A DNA stretch of 64,000 bases from Nitrospirota bacterium (GTDB lineage: Bacteria > Nitrospirota > Thermodesulfovibrionia > Thermodesulfovibrionales > Dissulfurispiraceae). Position 1 is the stretch's first letter, and each line of letters starts with the position of its first letter. Shown here piece by piece: positions 54,136 to 63,543 of the stretch. Under the pieces are notes generated by a model that searched no databases, was not told the DNA's origin, and saw only the letters and a list, made by a program, of their open reading frames with translations. The DNA is taken from NCBI GenBank assembly GCA_004321915.1, contig SCQE01000019.1, positions 16,629 through 80,628 on the forward strand. The letters run 5' to 3'. Made by a program: the position numbers and the translations under genes.

Positions 54136-54873
54136 GTGGACAAGCTTTTTGAACTGACCAATAAATATTTCGCAGAGTCCTACGAGTTCAGCGTAACGGA
54201 TGAAGAGACCGAAATAACGCAAAGAGGCGTCGGTATGCCTGTTTCGGGGGCCGTTCTCTTTGTGGAGGCGCAGGCCGGGCACAAGGCCTTTCTCGTCAAG
54301 AACAGGCCGCTTTTTCTGAAATACTCTTACATATACAAATCTCTTTTGGCGGATATCGTATCGACGCTTGGGGCAAAAAAAGAGTGGACGATGTCTTCAG
54401 GCAACGCGATAACCGTTTTTTTTACGGCTGACGGGGCATCTAACAATGTATGGAACGCCATTTTATCGGCCATGTATGTCAGGACAGGACTCGAAAAGAT
54501 CCTTCCCGAAATCTCGCCGGCCTTTGACGGCTTAGGTATAAGCCTGAAAACTGCGGTGCATTTCGACTCTTTTATCGTTGCCGATATAGGCAGGCGCATC
54601 GATAGCGCGGCGCAGCCCGTCGACGCGCCTTTTCATATAATGGCCGGAATGGAGAGCAGGCAGAGCGACAAAGAAATTTTAATATCCGGCCCTGCTGCGG
54701 AACGGCTCGATTTCTCCGCCATCTTCGGCGCTGCATCTTTGACCGGAAACCTGAAGTACAGAAAACTTCTTTTAAGGCCGGTGGCGGAGCTTAAGACGAA
54801 AGACGATAAAATTCCAATATACAGTTTTGAGGAAAAAAAGTTCGAGAAAATCCTGTCCTTGGCGGCCGGATAA
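54136..54873 (+). CDS. Degenerate class III nucleotidyl-cyclase-like protein
   Basis: This 245-aa protein, started by GTG, has the layout of a class III cyclase domain: AVLFVEAQAGHKAF where VLFxDixGfT is expected, TMSSGNAITVFFTADGA where GDGxxAxF is expected, GISLKTAVHFDSFIVADIG like GIGiHxGxvvxGxiG, and FHIMAGMES like vNxAaRLes. Both catalytic metal Asp positions are changed (to Glu/Ala and Asn), so it is probably inactive and may bind nucleotide or a partner. It follows vapC by 15 bp. The assignment is by pattern only. Confidence 0.65.
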   Translation: MDKLFELTNKYFAESYEFSVTDEETEITQRGVGMPVSGAVLFVEAQAGHKAFLVKNRPLFLKYSYIYKSLLADIVSTLGAKKEWTMSSGNAITVFFTADGASNNVWNAILSAMYVRTGLEKILPEISPAFDGLGISLKTAVHFDSFIVADIGRRIDSAAQPVDAPFHIMAGMESRQSDKEILISGPAAERLDFSAIFGAASLTGNLKYRKLLLRPVAELKTKDDKIPIYSFEEKKFEKILSLAAG

Positions 54874-54893
54874 ACGGACCTGTCGGGATTAAG

Positions 54894-56009
54894 CTAAAGT
54901 CTTAATAGAGGTTTCACCGCTTCAAAAACCTCGTCAACTGTTATCGCCTCCATGCAGCGCTGATATTCGCACCTTTTGCTTGCGCAAGGGTCGCAGATTT
55001 TTTGTTTCTGGATCACCGTATGTCTGGCGAGGTCGTAATAGGGCCCTGATTTTTCCGCATCCGCAACGGCAAACAGCGCAACGACGGGTGTTCCAACCGC
55101 AACCGCAACATGCATGGTCCCGGTGTCCCCTGTAACGAGGGCCCTGAATCCGGAGATAAGCGCAGGCAGATGCCTCAAGGCCATCTGTCCGGAGGAGACG
55201 ATCGCCCTGTCGCCGATAGCTTGCGCTATTTCAGCGCAATAAGATGATTCGCGCGGCGAACCGGTCAGCACTATTCTCAAATTCGGCGCAGCATCGACAA
55301 GACGCTTTCCAAGTTCTATAAATCTGTCTTTAAACCACATCCTGCTTAAGGTGGATGCGCCGACCTGAAAGCCTATCACAATATCTTTTTCGGATACGCC
55401 GTTATCCTGAAGGAACCTTTGCGCTGCTGCTGCGCTGCTGTCCGATATGGGCAAAACCATTCGCTTGTCTTTGATTTTGCAATCCGCAAGTTCGGCCACT
55501 GCAGAGCGCTGGTCCGTGCCGTGCTTAAAGGCCTGCCAGCCCAAGGTCTGCCGATTGTTCGAGAGCAAAAATCCGTATTTGCTCACATTCGGCAGCTTGA
55601 AGATAAAAGGCGCGCCGGACAAATAGGCGGCAGGCGTGGCCTGCGGTTCGTTTCCGTGGAAGATCAGCGCGAGATCGAATTTATGTTTGCGAAACCGGGC
55701 TATTGTTTTGAAAAAACGCTTGTAGCCTCCGTAGTAGGGCACAATACCGTCAATGTGCGGATTGTTTTCGAAGAGCTCCATATTGTCGGCATTGAAATGG
55801 GCGATTATGCGCGCGTCAGGATACCTTTCCCTCACCGCCCTTATCGCAGGAGTAGAAAGCAAAGTGTCGCCTATGGCCGTAGAAGAAACAACGAGGATGT
55901 TTTTTATCACAATAGGATCGAAATATTGCTGTCCTGTTTTTCTCGGGTCCAGAGCCTTTGCAAGTTTCAAGAAAACAAAGAGAAGTGCGTCAATCGGATT
56001 CAGCCTCAT
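54894..56009 (-). CDS. GT9-family glycosyltransferase (heptosyltransferase-like)
   Basis: This 371-aa protein has the ADP-heptose:LPS heptosyltransferase pattern: KNILVVSSTAIGDTLLSTPAIRAVRERYPDA at about residue 38, IGFQVGASTLSRMWFKDRFIELGKRL and VTGDTGTMHVAVAVGTPVVALFAVAD. It ends in a Cys motif (CDPCASKRCEYQRCME) common in this branch. The ATG at 56009 overlaps the deacetylase stop (ATGA). It is last in an LPS/polysaccharide cluster. Confidence 0.92.
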   Translation of the reverse strand: MRLNPIDALLFVFLKLAKALDPRKTGQQYFDPIVIKNILVVSSTAIGDTLLSTPAIRAVRERYPDARIIAHFNADNMELFENNPHIDGIVPYYGGYKRFFKTIARFRKHKFDLALIFHGNEPQATPAAYLSGAPFIFKLPNVSKYGFLLSNNRQTLGWQAFKHGTDQRSAVAELADCKIKDKRMVLPISDSSAAAAQRFLQDNGVSEKDIVIGFQVGASTLSRMWFKDRFIELGKRLVDAAPNLRIVLTGSPRESSYCAEIAQAIGDRAIVSSGQMALRHLPALISGFRALVTGDTGTMHVAVAVGTPVVALFAVADAEKSGPYYDLARHTVIQKQKICDPCASKRCEYQRCMEAITVDEVFEAVKPLLRL

Positions 56010-56791
56010 TTTGATTTTATCCCTAAGTACAGGCCGGACAACATGGTATTTGTATAAATAAACATTCTTTTTTTGAACCAAGAAACACTGTCTTTAACGA
56101 CTATGCGCTTTATTCCAAAGGGATTGTCACCGGCTTTGACAACGCCGTGCTTTGTGGTGAACAAGGCTTTATAGCCTGCCTGTTTTGCCGCTTCCACTGC
56201 CGTGTCATTGTATTTGCCGTACGGCCAGCAAAGATAAGGACACGGTATTCCGAGTCTGTTTTCGAGCAGATGCTTGGAGCCCGCAAGTTCATCAGAAAGA
56301 TTCCGTTCGTCTATCTCATTGCACCGCGCGTGGCTTTTTGTATGCGAATAAAATTCCAGAGTCCCGCCCTCTTTCATCTCTCTTACCAACTTCCAGTCAA
56401 GAACGACCCTGCGGTCTTCCCTTTCCTGAATCAGTCGTTTTGCCTCTTCATGGCGGGGAACGGAGAGAGGAACTTCTCCGCATGACAAAGAGGCGCTCTC
56501 GACCCTGTCTGTCACAAGAAATATTGCGGCCTTGATGTTGTATTTTACGAGGGCGGGGAAGGCATAGATGTAGTTATCGAGCCAGCCGTCGTCGAACGTG
56601 ACCGCTACGGCCTTTTCTTTTAAAACAAGACCCCCCTGCATAATATCCAGAAGTTCGTCTAAGTTGAGCGTTCTGATCCCGTTTCTATGGATGAATTCCA
56701 TCTGTCCGGCAAACACCTCGGGCGTTACAGTGACCATGTCCCCCTTGTGCGGGTTTATGTGGTGGTACATCAACACAGGCACAGGCCTCAC
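56006..56791 (-). CDS. Polysaccharide deacetylase (NodB domain)
   Basis: This 261-aa protein has PVLMYHHINP, the metal motif VAVTFDDGWLDNY and the second motif FYSHTKSHARC, then ICWPYGKYN-like sequence (CPYLCWPYGKYND). It removes N-acetyl groups from a cell-surface glycan. No signal peptide is seen, as in other members linked to LPS genes. It overlaps neighbours by 4 bp on each side. Confidence 0.92.
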   Translation of the reverse strand: MRPVPVLMYHHINPHKGDMVTVTPEVFAGQMEFIHRNGIRTLNLDELLDIMQGGLVLKEKAVAVTFDDGWLDNYIYAFPALVKYNIKAAIFLVTDRVESASLSCGEVPLSVPRHEEAKRLIQEREDRRVVLDWKLVREMKEGGTLEFYSHTKSHARCNEIDERNLSDELAGSKHLLENRLGIPCPYLCWPYGKYNDTAVEAAKQAGYKALFTTKHGVVKAGDNPFGIKRIVVKDSVSWFKKRMFIYTNTMLSGLYLGIKSK

Positions 56792-57882
56792 GAGCCGTTC
56801 CTCCCGAGCAATTCCATATAAAGTCCGTACATTTTTTCACACATTTTTTCCGTTGTGAATTCCTGCTCCGCGATCTGCCTGCCCTCCAACCCCATCCTGC
56901 CGGCTTTTTGCTTGTCGCCCAGCATTTTCAATACGGCTTCGGCAAGCGCGGCAGGGTCCTCCGGCGGTACGAGGTATCCGTTCACGCTGTCGCGCACCAC
57001 CTCTCCGACGCCGCCCACGTTAGAGCCTATCACAGGCTTTCCCATGGCCATCGCCTCGATGAACGAGGTGCCGAGCGCCTCCTGCAGGGTGGGCAGGACA
57101 AAGACATCTATAGATTTCAGGATATTCGGCATGTCTCTTCTCATGCCGAGCATTAGAACCCTGTCTCCTATTCCGAGTTCGTTTATTTTTGCCTTCAGGT
57201 TTTCGTTTTGGGGCCCGTCGCCGGCAAAGACGAATCGAGCATCGGGCATGTTTTTTAACACTGTCGGCACGGCATCGAGCAGGATGTGGTGCCCCTTTTT
57301 ACGCCTCAGGATTGCGACCGTTCCGACCAGCGGGGTGGAATCGGACAAGCCCAATTCTTTTTTAAGGGTCCCTTCCGTCCTGTCAGGATCGAACATCGCC
57401 GTATCTATGCCCGTCGGCACGGATATGACATCTTCCGGATTTACACCCTTGCTTATCAAGTATCGTTTCACATGGTCGCTGACTGTGACGACTTTGTGCG
57501 GCAGAAGACTGTAGGTGAATCTCGATGTAATCGGCATTTCAAGATGGCGGGTCCTGACTATCTTGGGACTGCGCGACGAAAGCCTTCCTGCAATGCCTGC
57601 GATCAGGCTGTCCCTGCCGCTGTGCGTATTCACTATGTCGATCTTGTCGGTTTTTATGGTCCTCAGGACCTTGATAAACGCTGTGATGTCGTAACTCTTT
57701 TCCATCCGGCATTCCCTGATTTCAAAGCCCGCCGCTGAAGCCCTCTTTGAAAGTTCGCTGCCCGGCTGGCAGAGGAAAATAGTTTTTACGCCGTATTTTT
57801 TCAAGCCGAGCGATTCCCTCAGGGTCCTGTTTTCCTGACCACCCCAGCCTTTTGACGATTCGGTATGAAGCAGCGTGAACAC
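56788..57882 (-). CDS. GT4-family glycosyltransferase
   Basis: This 364-aa GT-B enzyme starts LLHTESSKGWGGQENRTL. It has a donor-site region RFVFAGDGPQNENLKAKI and the EX7E motif in PTLQEALGTSFIEAMAMGKPVIGSNVGGVGEVV. It transfers a sugar from a nucleotide donor at the cytosolic face. It overlaps the deacetylase gene by 4 bp and follows the GT9 gene with no gap. Confidence 0.93.
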   Translation of the reverse strand: MFTLLHTESSKGWGGQENRTLRESLGLKKYGVKTIFLCQPGSELSKRASAAGFEIRECRMEKSYDITAFIKVLRTIKTDKIDIVNTHSGRDSLIAGIAGRLSSRSPKIVRTRHLEMPITSRFTYSLLPHKVVTVSDHVKRYLISKGVNPEDVISVPTGIDTAMFDPDRTEGTLKKELGLSDSTPLVGTVAILRRKKGHHILLDAVPTVLKNMPDARFVFAGDGPQNENLKAKINELGIGDRVLMLGMRRDMPNILKSIDVFVLPTLQEALGTSFIEAMAMGKPVIGSNVGGVGEVVRDSVNGYLVPPEDPAALAEAVLKMLGDKQKAGRMGLEGRQIAEQEFTTEKMCEKMYGLYMELLGRNGS

Positions 57883-59028
57883 TTACTCTCTTGCCCCCTC
57901 AAGTTTTTCGGAAAGGACCTTTATGACAACCTTGGGCGTTATTTCATAAAGGCAGTCGCTTATTTTGCTCCCGCCGCAGCCGTCTTTGCCGCAGGGGACA
58001 CAGTCCCTGTCAGATTGTATGACCGTATGCCTGCCGAATACTTGTATTCCGTTTCTTTTCTCATAAGGACTTTGCAGTTGGATTGTCTTGGCCGGGGCAT
58101 TGTCCCACGGCCCCCAGTGGAAGGCCCCGCTCGGACCGAAGAGCGCGACCACAGGGGTGCCCACGGCCGCGGCAATATGCATCGGCGCCGAGTCAACGCC
58201 GAAGAACAGATCGGATTTTTCCGATATCGCTCCGAGCTGTTTCAGCGAGGTCTTGCCGCAAAGGTCTATAAGATTTTTGTGCGCCCCTGCAAGCGAAAGA
58301 ATATTTCTGGCTTTTTCGAGCTCTTTTTTTTCGGAAGATGAGGTGAGGGCGACAGTATGACCTTTAGACAATAGCCATTTTATGATCTGCGCCGTGTATT
58401 CATCCTTCCAGCATTTGAACAACCAGCGGGATGTGGGATGGACATGGACCACCTTGGAGCTGCTTGCGGCTTTGGCTTCTCTGAAAATATCTTCGGCAGA
58501 GGATGCTGCTGTGTCAGGAACAAAAAAATCCACAGAAAGGTCCTCCGTATTTATGCCCCAATGCCTTACCACATCTATATTCTGCAATACCGTGTGACGC
58601 TTGTGTTCGGGCTCCGACAGGTGTGTATAAAACCGCTGCTTGCCGGCAAACCCCTTTTTGTCTTTCCACCCGATCCTGAACCTTGCGCCCGAAATCAGAG
58701 ATATGACTGCAGCCCTGTCCCCTCCTGTCAGGTCGACCGTCATATCAAAGCCGGCGTCCCGTATCTTTTTTAAAAACAGCGCTTCTTTCAGATAGCGTTT
58801 CACCTTGGGCAACTTTTTAACGCTCCGGTCGAGCACGGTGAGCTCATCGATTAATGGATTGCCGCGCAGCATATCTTCAGTGCCGGAGTTTACAAGCGCA
58901 GATAGATGTGCCTGCGGAAAGTTTTCTTTGAGCGCTTGGAAAACAGGCGCGGCCAAAAGCACGTCTCCGATATGCCTGAGCTTGATGACCAGAATTTTTT
59001 TTATGTTTGTAAAACCGCCTTTCTTCAC
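57883..59028 (-). CDS. GT9-family heptosyltransferase (WaaQ-like)
   Basis: This 381-aa protein has KKILVIKLRHIGDVLLAAPVFQALKENFPQA, DLTGGDRAAVISLISGARFRIGW, VHVHPTSRWLFKCWKDEY and FFGVDSAPMHIAAAVGTPVVALFGPSGAFHWGPW, a close match to LPS core heptosyltransferase III. It indicates an outer membrane with LPS core heptose. First gene of the four-gene cluster. Confidence 0.94.
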   Translation of the reverse strand: MKKGGFTNIKKILVIKLRHIGDVLLAAPVFQALKENFPQAHLSALVNSGTEDMLRGNPLIDELTVLDRSVKKLPKVKRYLKEALFLKKIRDAGFDMTVDLTGGDRAAVISLISGARFRIGWKDKKGFAGKQRFYTHLSEPEHKRHTVLQNIDVVRHWGINTEDLSVDFFVPDTAASSAEDIFREAKAASSSKVVHVHPTSRWLFKCWKDEYTAQIIKWLLSKGHTVALTSSSEKKELEKARNILSLAGAHKNLIDLCGKTSLKQLGAISEKSDLFFGVDSAPMHIAAAVGTPVVALFGPSGAFHWGPWDNAPAKTIQLQSPYEKRNGIQVFGRHTVIQSDRDCVPCGKDGCGGSKISDCLYEITPKVVIKVLSEKLEGARE

Positions 59029-59158
59029 CGGTTTATTTTATTCTTTTTTGGATATTGCCGCAAATTTGTCTCCTGACCGGATGCCGCAATCCTGAACATT
59101 CAGGATGATTTAGGCTGAAATTGACTAAATCGCCTCCCTTTGTTTATCGTATTAAACT

Positions 59159-59776
59159 ATGGGCTTGTTCCCCCACAAAATAGACTTTTTTGAAATCTTC
59201 GATAAGGCCCTCGCAAACCTTACCAAGGCCGCGACCATTCTCGTGGATCTGATGAAAAACTTCGAGGACATAGAGAAAAAAACCAAGGCCATATACGACT
59301 GCGAACACGAGGGCGATATCCTCACTCACGAGATAATGAAGGAGCTGAACAAGACCTTTCTTACTCCCATAGACAGGGAAGACATACACGAACTCGCCGC
59401 ACGCATCGATGATGTTTTGGACCTCATTTGGAGCGGCACCGACAGGATGTCGGTTTACATGATAACCAAACCTACTACCGCCGCGATTTCAATATCGGAA
59501 GACCTGCTTCTTACCGCGGAGATGCTCCAGAAAGCCCTCAGCAGGTTGCGCGCCAAACAGTATTCGCATGTGCAGGAATACTGCATAGAGATAAACAGGC
59601 TCGAAAACAGGATAGACCGGAAGTTCAGGGACGCGCTGGGGACCCTTGTAAATGAAACCAATGACCCGATATATATAATCAAATGGAAGGATGTTTATCA
59701 GCACCTCGAAGATGCCTCGGACAAATGCGAGGACATCGCAAATATACTCGAAGCCATAGTCCTCAAAAATGCATGA
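59159..59776 (+). CDS. DUF47/PhoU-like phosphate transport regulator
   Basis: This 205-aa all-helical protein belongs to the DUF47 family, with the metal-binding EHEGDILTHEI segment and TPIDREDIHELAARIDDVLD. Members sit next to Pit transporters and control them. It overlaps the pit gene by 8 bp. No ribosome site is obvious before the ATG. Confidence 0.93.
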   Translation: MGLFPHKIDFFEIFDKALANLTKAATILVDLMKNFEDIEKKTKAIYDCEHEGDILTHEIMKELNKTFLTPIDREDIHELAARIDDVLDLIWSGTDRMSVYMITKPTTAAISISEDLLLTAEMLQKALSRLRAKQYSHVQEYCIEINRLENRIDRKFRDALGTLVNETNDPIYIIKWKDVYQHLEDASDKCEDIANILEAIVLKNA

Positions 59777-60752
59777 AATCCTTATTCTCCTTATAATCCT
59801 TGCTATTATCTTCGATATAAGCAACGGCTGGCATGATTGCGCCAATGCCATAGCAACCGTAGTCTCTACGAGGGTGCTTTCCCCTACCGCAGCCGTCACG
59901 CTCGCCGCAGTGATGAATATTATCGGCGCGTTCCTTACCACGGCCGTGGCAAAGACCATGGGCAAGGGCATAGTCGATCCGAAGGCGATAACGGACGTGG
60001 TGATAATCGCGGCGCTGTTGAGCGCCTTTCTCTGGAACCTTGTAACGATACTGATGGGCCTGCCCGTAAGCTCCTCCCACGCATTGATCGGCGGCATCAT
60101 AGGCGCATCGATCTCCCACGGAGGGACCGACATCCTGAACTTCGCCGGCATATCCAAGATCGTGCTCTCGCTGCTCATTTCCCCTGTGGCAGGCTTTGCC
60201 ATAGGGTACCTGTTTATGAAACTTATCCTTTACTGTTTCGGCAGGCTTGCGCCCGGCGCAATCAGCAAGCATTTTGCACGGCTCCAGATATTTTCGTCCG
60301 CAATGATGGCCTTGGGCCACGGCTCAAACGATGCGCAGAAGGTCATGGGAATAATCACTATGGCGCTTTTCAGCGCAGGGACCATCCAGTCGCTTGAAGT
60401 TCCGGGGTGGGTCATGCTTGTTTCTGCGCTGGCCATGGGCATAGGGACACTCTTCGGCGGATGGAAGATAATAAAGACCCTCGGCGTCAAGATGCTCAAG
60501 CTCGAACCTATTCACGGTTTTGCGTCAGAGACCTCCGCAACGCTTACAATTCTCACGGCCAGCCATTTAGGGATGCCTGTGAGCACGACCCATGTTATAT
60601 CATCTTCGATACTCGGGGTGGGCGCAACCAAAAGGTTGTCGGCTGTCAGGTGGGGAATAGCCGGAAAGATACTAATGGCATGGGTGCTGACCCTGCCTGT
60701 TTGCATAGCCTTGGCTTGGGGCATAGTCCAGATTTTCCCGCCGATCAAATAA
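59769..60752 (+). CDS. pit: PiT-family inorganic phosphate transporter
   Basis: This 327-aa membrane protein has two copies of the family signature: ISNGWHDCANAIATVVSTRVLSP near the start and LGHGSNDAQKVMGIIT near the middle, each with Asp/Asn in the transport site. SSSHALIGGIIGA and VSTTHVISSSILGVG are repeated halves. It imports phosphate with H+ or Na+. It is coupled to the PhoU-like gene and 2 bp from the mgtC gene. Confidence 0.95.
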   Translation: MHEILILLIILAIIFDISNGWHDCANAIATVVSTRVLSPTAAVTLAAVMNIIGAFLTTAVAKTMGKGIVDPKAITDVVIIAALLSAFLWNLVTILMGLPVSSSHALIGGIIGASISHGGTDILNFAGISKIVLSLLISPVAGFAIGYLFMKLILYCFGRLAPGAISKHFARLQIFSSAMMALGHGSNDAQKVMGIITMALFSAGTIQSLEVPGWVMLVSALAMGIGTLFGGWKIIKTLGVKMLKLEPIHGFASETSATLTILTASHLGMPVSTTHVISSSILGVGATKRLSAVRWGIAGKILMAWVLTLPVCIALAWGIVQIFPPIK

Positions 60753-60754
60753 AA

Positions 60755-61396
60755 ATGGTCGAAGAGTTCGCAAAGCTTTTCGTCGCTGCGGTTTACGGCG
60801 GATTGGTCGGCATTGAGCGCCGCATACGCGGCCAATATGCCGGTTTCCGGACCCAACTGATAGTCTGCGTGGGCTCCTGCCTTTTTACGATAATTTCTAT
60901 CAAGGTGTTCGAAGTTTACGGCAAGCCTGCCGACCCCGGCAGAATAGCGGCCCAGATAATAACCGGCATCGGTTTTTTGGGCGCAGGCGCGATACTTAAG
61001 CACGGCAACTATATCAGGGGCCTTACCACTGCGGCGTCCCTATGGATAGTAAGCGCGATAGGGATGGCTGTGGGGTTCGGGGAATATGGTCTCGGGGGCT
61101 TTGCCACGCTGCTTGTCATAGCGAACCTCATAATCCTCAAGCATATGGAAAATATCCTGCCGAAAGAGATGTATGCTTCGCTTACAGTCAGAACAGCGGG
61201 AAGCGAAGAGCCTGACATCAAAGAGCTCATCGGTGAGTTCAAGATAAAGCTGCTCGAAACAAAACACAAATACGACGCAAAAGACAACCACTGCGAAGTT
61301 CAGTTGTCGGTAAAATATGGGAAGCAGGAACAGCTAAAGCAGCTCTTCAACAAGCTCAAGAAACTTCCCAACATTGTCGAGATAAAAATATCCTGA
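60755..61396 (+). CDS. MgtC/SapB-family membrane protein
   Basis: This 213-aa protein has four or five helices with the MgtC core: AAVYGGLVGIERRIRGQYAGFRTQLIVCVGSCLF and GIGFLGAGAILKHGNYIRGLTTAASLW. A C-terminal cytosolic ACT-like domain (about 145-213) follows. MgtC proteins affect Mg2+ and phosphate homeostasis; placement after pit supports a phosphate link. The ATG at 60755 lies 2 bp after the pit stop. Confidence 0.93.
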   Translation: MVEEFAKLFVAAVYGGLVGIERRIRGQYAGFRTQLIVCVGSCLFTIISIKVFEVYGKPADPGRIAAQIITGIGFLGAGAILKHGNYIRGLTTAASLWIVSAIGMAVGFGEYGLGGFATLLVIANLIILKHMENILPKEMYASLTVRTAGSEEPDIKELIGEFKIKLLETKHKYDAKDNHCEVQLSVKYGKQEQLKQLFNKLKKLPNIVEIKIS

Positions 61397-61406
61397 ATAG
61401 TTTTTC

Positions 61407-62180
61407 TTATTGTTCTTTTGCTGCATTCACCCAGATCGCGTTGTAAAGGTACCCGAGCGTAAGCAGAAACGAAACCGACATGCCCATCGGGAAATCTATA
61501 TCCAGAAGCGAATGCGCTGCCTGCAGCGCGGTTGCGGGCGTGAAGGACACGATAACGAGCCGTAAGATCGCCTGATAGTTCAGGTCGACGTTCAAAATCC
61601 TCGTAAAAAGCCTGCCCACCGATACGGCAAGCAGGGCGAGCAGAAAATAGAGCGCTGCGGTTATTGCGAAGACAACAGGAAAGGTTATGAGTGCGATCCA
61701 GTCTTTGAATAACTCTATCCATTCGCCTACGCGTTTTTTGTCCACGCTGAGGCTGTCGATCTCTTTGAGGTCTATTGTCCGGACATCATTGGCCTCCCTC
61801 TTTAAGAGCATCCGGTTTTTGGTCAACAGCACAAACGCGGTAGAGTTGTCGAGCGAATCGATGGTGCCGGATGTATCGATAATTACTAAAGGGTCAGGTT
61901 TGTTCGGGAAGGGTATAAAGTGGGGAGAAGCCGCGTCCATAGAAACCTCTCCTTTTTTTATTGTTATGACAGGGACCTGCGCCAACAGCTTTGGCGAATG
62001 CTCATCCACATACTCGGCTATTGTCCGGTGGAAACGGAACATTTCTGGCATCAGGTACAGCATGATCAGCAAGAGGAAATAAGAGATACATATGCCCGAC
62101 CAGTTCTTTACAATGTCCTGATAAAGCTCTTTCGAATAAAAAGACATGTAAACTGCCTGCAAGTTGCCGAATTTTCTCAA
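61407..62180 (-). CDS. DUF1189-like membrane protein
   Basis: This 257-aa protein has one N-terminal helix (SGICISYFLLLIMLYLMP), an extracytoplasmic domain with an FPNKPDPLVIIDTSGTID strand pair, and four C-terminal helices. LYQDIVKNWSG at the start and the SLDNSTAFVLLTKNRMLLK loop look like DUF1189. The likely start is a TTG at 62180; an ATG at 62147 is possible. The function is unknown. It is convergent with mgtC. Confidence 0.78.
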   Translation of the reverse strand: MRKFGNLQAVYMSFYSKELYQDIVKNWSGICISYFLLLIMLYLMPEMFRFHRTIAEYVDEHSPKLLAQVPVITIKKGEVSMDAASPHFIPFPNKPDPLVIIDTSGTIDSLDNSTAFVLLTKNRMLLKREANDVRTIDLKEIDSLSVDKKRVGEWIELFKDWIALITFPVVFAITAALYFLLALLAVSVGRLFTRILNVDLNYQAILRLVIVSFTPATALQAAHSLLDIDFPMGMSVSFLLTLGYLYNAIWVNAAKEQ

Positions 62181-62301
62181 TTGCCCGCCGCCCTCCGGTT
62201 TTTAGATATAATAATGGAAAAGGTTTTTGAATGTGAAGCAATTATTCATTCCGGAAACCTAATCCCTATCACTGAGTTGGATATAGAGGGCTTTTTCATA
62301 A

Positions 62302-63291
62302 ATGCTTAAAATAGGCGATTTGATCATAAACTCCAAATGTATGCTGGCCCCGATGGCGGGCGTGGCGGATACTCCTTTCAGGCTGATCAGTCGTGAGGCA
62401 GGATGCGTTTTTGCCTTTTCCGAAATGATAAGCGCGAAGGCGCTCGCTTACCGCAGCAAGAACACGCTCCGGATGCTTCCCGCAAATCCTGTGGACAGGC
62501 CGATAGGCCTGCAACTGCTCGGCGATGACGAAGCCTCGCTGCTGAAGGCCGTAGATATCTCTAATTCACTCGGTTTTGAACTGCTCGATTTTAATGCTGC
62601 CTGTCCTGTCGGTAAGGTAACGGCCAAAGGAGCGGGCTCCGCGCTTTTAAAAGAACCGTCAAAGCTGAAACAGCTGCTCAGGGTGATGGTGCGAGGCTCC
62701 AACGCTCCGGTAACTTTGAAAATAAGATCGGGGTGGGATGAAAACTCTGTGAACGCAAGAGATGTCGCGCTGCTCGCTCAGGACGAGGGCGTCAAAGCGC
62801 TCTTTATCCACGGCAGGACAAGGATGCAGGGGTATCGCGGAAGCGTAGATTATGAAGTGATAAAAGAGGTCAAGCAGGCGCTTCAGATACCTGTTATAGC
62901 GAGCGGCGACTGTCTCTCGCCGCAGCTTGTGAAAAAGATGTTCGACGAAACAGGCTGCGACGGCGTTGCGGTTGCCCGCGGCGCGCTCGGCAATCCATGG
63001 ATATTCCGTGACATAGAGGAATACCTGAAAGGCGGTGTTATTCCTGAAAGGCCTTCGCTCGATGAAACAGCGGATACAATGACGCGGCATCTTGATTTGT
63101 GCATCGCCGAAAAGGGCGGGAAGAGGGGCGTAATGTTGTTCCGCAAGCATCTTGTCTGGTACATCAGGGGGCTTGCCGAGATACGGCGCTATAAAGAAAG
63201 GGCGTTCAAGGCGGTTGCGCGTCAGGAGATGATTGGCCTGATAGAAGAGATCAGGGTGTCAGAAAAGAAGATAATCATACCGCCTTACTGA
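62302..63291 (+). CDS. tRNA-dihydrouridine synthase
   Basis: This 329-aa FMN enzyme of the Dus family starts with CMLAPMAGVADTPFRLISREAG and has GLQLLGDD. Its active-site loop LLDFNAACPVGKV has the catalytic Cys, where most relatives read DINMGCP. FIHGRTRMQGYRG and IASGDCLSPQLV follow, then GVAVARGALGNPWIF for FMN phosphate binding. DusB-like by layout. A TATAAT lies at 62207-62212. It overlaps the convergent toxin remnant by 7 bp. Confidence 0.94.
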   Translation: MLKIGDLIINSKCMLAPMAGVADTPFRLISREAGCVFAFSEMISAKALAYRSKNTLRMLPANPVDRPIGLQLLGDDEASLLKAVDISNSLGFELLDFNAACPVGKVTAKGAGSALLKEPSKLKQLLRVMVRGSNAPVTLKIRSGWDENSVNARDVALLAQDEGVKALFIHGRTRMQGYRGSVDYEVIKEVKQALQIPVIASGDCLSPQLVKKMFDETGCDGVAVARGALGNPWIFRDIEEYLKGGVIPERPSLDETADTMTRHLDLCIAEKGGKRGVMLFRKHLVWYIRGLAEIRRYKERAFKAVARQEMIGLIEEIRVSEKKIIIPPY

Positions 63292-63543
63292 TAAATGTCT
63301 CTTCTATGTCCTATTTTATGAACAGTAATAGTTTGTGTCTCATGATTGATTTCATAAATTACGCGATAATCTCCGCTTCGCAGTTTCGACAACCCAGCCC
63401 ATCTGCCCTGTAGAGGCAGCGGAGTGATCGAGTTTGTATTTTTAGATAACCACTCAAGTTTGGCAGCGATTTGCTGCGCTATAGGTTTATCAAGCCTTGA
63501 AATGTCGTCAAAGGCCTTTGGCAGGATAATGACCCGTGTACAC
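63285..63543 (-). pseudogene. RelE/ParE-family toxin with apparent frameshift at codon 3
   Basis: The minus strand encodes a clear toxin: RVIILPKAFDDISRLDKPIAQQIAAKL, then LQGRWAGLSKLRSGDYRVIYEI and ITVHKIGHRRDIYQ-stop. The expected start, a GTG overlapping the antitoxin stop (TAGTG, GTG at 63543), is in another frame and meets a stop after 11 codons. Removing one A after GTGTAC would give V-Y-R-V-I-I-L in frame. In the toxin frame there is no ATG, GTG or TTG before the conserved region. It is either a recent frameshift, a sequencing error or a rare start (ATT or CTG). Confidence 0.72.

Noticed and set aside
59089..59106. ATCCTGAA-CA-TTCAGGAT palindrome upstream of the PhoU-like gene
   Set aside because: An isolated 8-bp palindrome with no second copy and no clear promoter; it could be an operator but there is not enough to claim it.
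62214..62309. 31-codon ORF just upstream of and overlapping dus, a possible leader peptide
   Set aside because: Its ATG sits two bases after a TATAAT (62207-62212), so it would lie upstream of the expected transcript start, and it has no ribosome site.
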